From Clostridia bacterium (GTDB lineage Bacteria > Bacillota > Clostridia > Lachnospirales > Lachnospiraceae), in assembly GCA_910574255.1 (NCBI GenBank), contig CAJTAK010000001.1, positions 457,779 through 521,778 on the forward strand: DNA of 64,000 nt, written 5' to 3'. The position numbers and the translations under genes were made by a program. How positions within the stretch are numbered: the stretch's first letter is position 1; every line of letters begins with the position of its first letter. This document shows, piece after piece, positions 59,802-64,000 of this stretch. The notes below the pieces were generated by a model. The model was given only the letters and a program-made list of their open reading frames with translations, made no database searches and was not told the origin of the DNA.

Positions 59802-62224
59802 CAGGGGATCAGGGGGTGGAGATTCCCCCGGAGCTTTTGTACAATGTGGAGCATTCCGTCCTCTATTTTCCGGTTCGCCATCACAGTCCGGCCTGCTCCT
59901 TTCATTTGGAGAAAGCGGCGGAGGATTATAAGCCGGATCTCATTTTGATTGAGGGACCGGAAAATGCCGGGAATTTGATATCCGTACTGCTTCATGAGGA
60001 TACGAAACCGCCCCTGGCACTGTATTATGCTTACCGGGATCGGGCAGGGCTGGTGACGGAAAAGAAAGGGGATTACAAATGCTATTACCCATTTCTTGAT
60101 TGTTCTCCTGAACTGACGGCATTTCGGCAGGCGAAAGACAACGGGATTCCGGCCCGGTTTATCGATCTGTCCTACGGAGAGATTCTGATTGGAACTGCGT
60201 CCGGAAAGGGTATCCGCAGGGAGGGGAACAAGCAGACGTATAATGATGATTATCTTCTGAGCCGGAGCCGCTATCTGGCCCTGCTCTGTGAAAAGACGGG
60301 TCTTCGGGATTTTGAGGAGTTATGGGAAAAGTATTTTGAGATCCAGGGGCTTGCGGAAGCAACGGCGGACTTTGTGCGACAGATGCTTACGTATTGCATT
60401 TTATCCCGAAAGAATACGCCGGAGGAAGAATTGGAGGAGGACGGAACGATTCTTCGGGAACGGTATATGGCAAAGCAGATTGCAGAGGCATCAAAAACCT
60501 ATAAAAAGATTCTGGTGGTCACCGGGGGATTTCACAGCTATGGCTTGTGGGAACTGCTGTCTAAGGAGCAGGACGGAACTTATGCCTTTACAGGAAAGCC
60601 GGTGAAGCTTCACAAGGAGGCGGACGGGCAGCAGGAGGTATATCCCATGGCCTATTCCATGGAAGCGGCGGATGCCCTGAACGGCTATGCCAGCGGAATG
60701 CAGTCTCCGGGCTTTTATCAGCGGGTTTGGAAGAATCTAAAGGAACGGGAATCGGCGGCAGGGGCTTATGAGGATGCGGTGCTGCATTTTCTGGCATCGT
60801 CAGGGAGACAGGCCCGGAGAAAGGAAGAGAGTGTTTCTTCCTATGATGAGATCTGTGCTTTTTCCATGGCCAGGGGTCTGGCGGCTCTTCGGGGGAAGCG
60901 GGAGCCGGGACTCTATGAGCTTAAGGACAGTGCCCGTTCTTCTTTTGTAAAAGGAGAATTGAATCTGTCTACGGACGGTGCCCTGCGGGTGCTTAAGGAG
61001 CTTGTGACAGGGACCCAGGTTGGACGGCTTTGCAAGGATGCCGCAAGGCCGCCCTTGCTGTCGGATTTTGAGGAACAGTGCAGGAGTTTTGGGCTGAAGC
61101 TTCACTCTACCCTGGAGCAGACGGTCACCCTGGAAATCTTTAAAAAGGAAAAGCATCTTCGGATGAGCCGCTTTTTTTACCAGGCGGAATTTTTGGACTG
61201 CAGCTTTGCAAAGCGGAAAAAGGGGGCGGATCTGGTGAAAAGGCAGGATCAGAACCGCATTCGGGAGATCTGGACCTATAAATGGTCGGAGCAGGTGACG
61301 GCTGCCCTGATCGATGCGTCCATATCCGGGGGAACTTGTGAAGAAGCGGCCCGTTCTCTTCTTAAGAGCCGGTTTGGAGAGAGTACCGGCTGCAGGGAGG
61401 CAGCGGAGCTTCTGGTAAAAGGATTTCTCATGGGGGTGTCAGAGGAACAGGCCGAAATGAGTGTTCATCTGGCGGAGGTATTGGCGGCGGACGGGGATTT
61501 CTTTTCTCTTACGAAAGGATTTTCTCATATGCTGATGCTGTTGGAGCTTCAGGATCTGTACCAGGTTCGGGATGCACTTCATTTGGACCAGGTGACAGAG
61601 CAGTGTTTTCAGAAAATCATTCAGCTTCTGCCCTCCATGGGGCAGGTGGGGGAGGAACGGCAGCAGGAATGCATGGAGAGCCTGCGGCTTCTTTACCAGG
61701 CGGCAGGGAGAAACAATGCCAATGAGCGAAAGCCTGTTTTGATGGAGGCCCTTAAGGGGCTTCTTGGACGTGGTTCGGTTAATCCCGGAGTGGAGGGAAC
61801 GGTCCTGGGGCTTCTCTATGGGTATGAGGGAGGCTTTGGCAGGCAGATTACCGAGACGGCCAGGGGCTACATACAGGGAAGCGGGGAAATGCTGTCTAAG
61901 AGTGCGGCTTTTCTTCGGGGGCTGTTTTTTACGGCAAGGGATTTTGTCTTTGTAAGCGGGGAGTTTTTGAACCTGATTGATGAGCTTTTAGGGCGGCTCT
62001 CCGGTGAGGAATTTCTGCGGCTTTTGCCGGAGCTTCGCATGGCTTTCGGATATTTTACGCCTTTGGAGACGGATCGCATTGCCGGGCGGGCGGCGGCACT
62101 TCATGGGAGGAAGAAACGGGATCTACTGACGGGGAGACGGGTGAGCCCGGAGGAATTTGCTTATGGGGAGGCGTTAGATGCTTATGCGGGGGAGAGGATA
62201 CTTTCGGTGGGAAAATTGAAATGA
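59762..62224 (+). CDS. DUF5682 protein, YehM-like
   Basis: 820 residues. Near the N-terminus PVRHHSPACSFHLEKA, then LILIEGPENA, PLALYYAYRD and VTGGFHSYGL, the conserved features of DUF5682. The C-terminal ~400 residues are helical. No enzymatic activity is established for the family. The start overlaps the MoxR gene, so the proteins should be made together. Upstream and downstream neighbours normally found with this pair (a SWIM zinc-finger protein and a VWA protein) are absent. Confidence 0.85.
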   Translation: MEQLLRSEEVPAVTGDQGVEIPPELLYNVEHSVLYFPVRHHSPACSFHLEKAAEDYKPDLILIEGPENAGNLISVLLHEDTKPPLALYYAYRDRAGLVTEKKGDYKCYYPFLDCSPELTAFRQAKDNGIPARFIDLSYGEILIGTASGKGIRREGNKQTYNDDYLLSRSRYLALLCEKTGLRDFEELWEKYFEIQGLAEATADFVRQMLTYCILSRKNTPEEELEEDGTILRERYMAKQIAEASKTYKKILVVTGGFHSYGLWELLSKEQDGTYAFTGKPVKLHKEADGQQEVYPMAYSMEAADALNGYASGMQSPGFYQRVWKNLKERESAAGAYEDAVLHFLASSGRQARRKEESVSSYDEICAFSMARGLAALRGKREPGLYELKDSARSSFVKGELNLSTDGALRVLKELVTGTQVGRLCKDAARPPLLSDFEEQCRSFGLKLHSTLEQTVTLEIFKKEKHLRMSRFFYQAEFLDCSFAKRKKGADLVKRQDQNRIREIWTYKWSEQVTAALIDASISGGTCEEAARSLLKSRFGESTGCREAAELLVKGFLMGVSEEQAEMSVHLAEVLAADGDFFSLTKGFSHMLMLLELQDLYQVRDALHLDQVTEQCFQKIIQLLPSMGQVGEERQQECMESLRLLYQAAGRNNANERKPVLMEALKGLLGRGSVNPGVEGTVLGLLYGYEGGFGRQITETARGYIQGSGEMLSKSAAFLRGLFFTARDFVFVSGEFLNLIDELLGRLSGEEFLRLLPELRMAFGYFTPLETDRIAGRAAALHGRKKRDLLTGRRVSPEEFAYGEALDAYAGERILSVGKLK

Positions 62225-62258
62225 AAAATGTGAAGATAAAATAACTTTGGGGGAGAAG

Positions 62259-63299
62259 ATGGGAAAAAAGAAAGATGAAGTAACCATTCATAGTTCAGCA
62301 GCTGAGTACTTGACGTATGTTGCGGCTGTTGGAGGTACGGATGAAAGTATGGAAATGCGTTATGAAGATGAAAATATATGGCTGACACAGAAAATGATGG
62401 CACAGCTTTATGATGTGAGCTTGCCAACAATAAATGAACATATTAAAAAAATATATGGGGATAGTGAGCTTGCTGAATCGACAACTATTCGGAAATTCCG
62501 AATAGTTCAAACTGAGGGGGCAAGGCAGGTGAGCCGTGAGCTTGTCCATTATAATTTACAAATGATTATTGCAGTCGGGTTTAAGGTAAATAATGAACGT
62601 GCAGTCCGTTTTCGCAAATGGTCAGGACAGATTGTTAAGGATTATACAATTCAGGGTTGGACAATGGATAAGGAACGTTTAAAAAGAGGACATATGTTTA
62701 CGGATGAATATTTTGAACGGCAGTTACAGAATATTCGAGAAATACGTCTTTCTGAGCGTAAATTTTATCAAAAAGTCACGGATCTTTATGCCACAGCTTT
62801 TGACTATGATAAAGACGCTGAAACTACGAAGCGTTTTTTCCAGACAGTACAGAACAAAATGCATTGGGCCGTTCATAGGCATACAGCGGCAGAACTTATT
62901 GTTGAGAGAGCGAATGCGGAAAAAGAACATATGGGATTGATTACCTGGGAAGCGGCACCAAATGGAAAAATTATAAAAGCAGATGTTTCAATTGCTAAAA
63001 ATTATTTGAGTGATGAAGAGATGTCCTATATGGAAAGAATTGTTTCTTTGTATCTTGATTATGCAGAATTGCAGGCCGAACGACAAATTCCTATGAGTAT
63101 GGAAGATTGGGCGAAGCGATTGGATGGTTTCCTTGAATTTAATGGAAATGAGATACTCACAGGTGCAGGTAAAATCAGTGCGGAGCAGGCGAAACTCTAT
63201 GCAGAGACAGAATTTGAAAAGTATCGTACTGTACAAGACAGAATATTTATGTCTGATTATGATAAGTTTTTGGTTGAATTGGAAGAAAAATCAAAGTAG
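62259..63299 (+). CDS. RhuM-family protein
   Basis: 346 residues. N-terminal DNA-binding-like module WLTQKMMAQLYDVSLPTINE, then HIKKIYGDSELAE and the FRIVQTEGARQVSRELVHYN region, followed by FRKWSGQIVKDYTIQGW and a helical C-terminus. RhuM proteins occur in genomic islands, often near toxin or restriction genes; function unknown. GGGGGAG before ATG 62259. It follows DUF5682 by 34 bases and is AT-richer, so probably inserted. Confidence 0.88.
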   Translation: MGKKKDEVTIHSSAAEYLTYVAAVGGTDESMEMRYEDENIWLTQKMMAQLYDVSLPTINEHIKKIYGDSELAESTTIRKFRIVQTEGARQVSRELVHYNLQMIIAVGFKVNNERAVRFRKWSGQIVKDYTIQGWTMDKERLKRGHMFTDEYFERQLQNIREIRLSERKFYQKVTDLYATAFDYDKDAETTKRFFQTVQNKMHWAVHRHTAAELIVERANAEKEHMGLITWEAAPNGKIIKADVSIAKNYLSDEEMSYMERIVSLYLDYAELQAERQIPMSMEDWAKRLDGFLEFNGNEILTGAGKISAEQAKLYAETEFEKYRTVQDRIFMSDYDKFLVELEEKSK

Positions 63300-63344
63300 A
63301 TTTATAGAGTTAAAATAGAGGGAGATACCATTAATTATGCAATT

Positions 63345-63473
63345 TTGTGGGGATATGTTCTGTTTGGTACTCATGTGGAAGTTGTGAGTTTACTTTCAAA
63401 ACTTAGGTCTGATCAACATATCGAGGTAGAACGTCACATGGATGAGATGGAGTATTTTCGTATGATTTGTTAA
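63345..63473 (+). pseudogene. Fragment resembling a 23S rRNA uracil methyltransferase end
   Basis: The frame VLFGTHVEVVSLLSKLRSD, then HIEVERHMDEMEYF, recalls the C-terminal strands of RlmD-like methyltransferases (HVE-x-V-x-L). No start or N-terminal part. Only 42 codons remain. Confidence 0.35.
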
Positions 63474-63535
63474 TTTCATGTCCAAGTGACGTTGCACAAT
63501 TTAGAAGCGGGGTGTATGCGTGAATAATCGAAAAT

Positions 63536-63834
63536 ATGCAGGGCAGAAATCGAATATTATTATATATAACAGAAGATGGTCTGGCAAAAATCGAAGCCAC
63601 TTTTGATGAAGATACTGTATGGTTATCTACTGATCAGATGGCTGAATTATTCCAAAGAGATAAATCAATGATTTCAAGACATATAAAAAATGTTTTTTCT
63701 GAAGTGTTATTATTTCTACGGGTTATCGTGTAAAATCCAAGCGTGGTACACAGTTCAGAATCTGGGCAACAAATATTTTAAAAGAATATATGAGGAAAGG
63801 ATTTGCATTGGATGATGAACGTTTGAAGAATTTA
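63536..63834 (+). pseudogene. Degraded RhuM-like gene
   Basis: ATG 63536 gives a RhuM-type N-terminus (DTVWLSTDQMAELFQRDKSM, then ISRHIKNVF), which breaks near 63705. From 63721 another frame continues it (GYRVKSKRGTQFRIWATNIL, then EYMRKGFALDDERLKN). The C-terminal two thirds are missing. Distinct in sequence from the intact gene at 62259, so a separate acquisition or divergent paralogue. Confidence 0.7.
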
Positions 63835-64000
63835 TGGGTCTTACTATGTTTGTGGGGAACTTGTATAGAAAAATGGGTATGTCATGATTTCTTTGCACAA
63901 TATTGCAATGGCTGATTCCATTTGCTGGATTTTGCATGTGATGAAAAAATATTGGGGTTGTGTAAAAAGGTGTGCAGAAGATATTTATATGTTTATCCAA
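63835..64000. other. Window end without a gene
   Basis: No intact ORF. Short stretches may be further RhuM or Fic-type debris, but I cannot support a call. Confidence 0.3.

Noticed and set aside
1-64000. CRISPR arrays, tRNA or rRNA genes
   Set aside because: No regularly spaced 25-40-bp repeats, no tRNA cloverleaf with GGTTCGA-type arm and no rRNA stretch was noticed by eye.

Overview
The window looks like a chromosome segment of a gut clostridium, most likely Lachnospiraceae. The evidence is the backbone gene order (era, a yqzL-like gene, recO, a lipoprotein gene, single-chain glycyl-tRNA synthetase, PPi-dependent phosphofructokinase, pyruvate phosphate dikinase), strong AGGAGG-type ribosome sites, intrinsic terminators and Firmicutes-type two-component systems. 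This is inferred from gene content; no search was run.

Layout. 1-9.8 kb is housekeeping backbone: the 3' part of an NhaC-type antiporter gene, era, yqzL-like, recO, lipoprotein, glyS, pfp, ppdK. A 166-bp palindromic repeat overlaps the era stop codon. 9.76-11.4 kb is a 1.6-kb insertion in the 3' end of ppdK, bounded by a 14-bp direct repeat. It carries a DUF6075-like gene and a broken PIN toxin locus; the displaced ppdK tail and terminator survive at its right edge. 11.4-55.5 kb is a long mosaic of accessory DNA and decayed mobile elements: three sensor/regulator pairs, a lantibiotic-immunity-like ABC transporter (19.6-22.9 kb), a MacB/FtsX-type ABC transporter (23.6-26.8 kb), a KTR/Tn916-type integrase chimera, a complete pstSCAB-phoU-phoP-phoR operon (30.2-36.6 kb), a thiE remnant and Nudix gene, a lactococcin-972-type ABC pair (39.4-42.2 kb), a six-gene lipoprotein/ABC/amidase cluster (44.5-52.05 kb), and a minus-strand block with a radical SAM protein, an XRE/DUF5680 regulator, an SDR and a MerR regulator (52.1-55.0 kb). 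55.5-64 kb is a likely conflict/defence neighbourhood: three P-loop ATPases, a small acidic partner protein, a YehL (MoxR) plus YehM (DUF5682) pair, a RhuM-family gene, and RhuM and methyltransferase-like debris. No relaxase, coupling protein or intact integrase is visible.

The most unusual signals are RNA-like. (1) Two 150-nt imperfect palindromes (17498-17647 and 29927-30076) follow paralogous copies of a 122-codon gene. Almost all their mismatches fall in the direction that makes G-U pairs in plus-strand RNA, and at least two base pairs are compensated between copies. (2) A 135-nt structured leader occurs twice (about 44356 and 49037), each copy directly upstream of a ribosome site and start codon, with compensated stems. 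(3) A four-unit, 11-bp-period Pho-box array upstream of pstS is repeated with identical spacing at 36578. There it drives no gene but points at a ~105-nt transcript ending in a strong terminator, a candidate Pho-regulated small RNA.

How the genes work together: the two ABC transporters at 19.6-26.8 kb each have a dedicated regulator/kinase pair and a promoter with direct repeats at 11-bp period, a typical peptide-sensing and detoxification layout. PhoP-PhoR sits in one operon with the phosphate transporter it is expected to control. The 44.5-52 kb cluster looks like a cell-envelope export or remodelling unit of unknown substrate.
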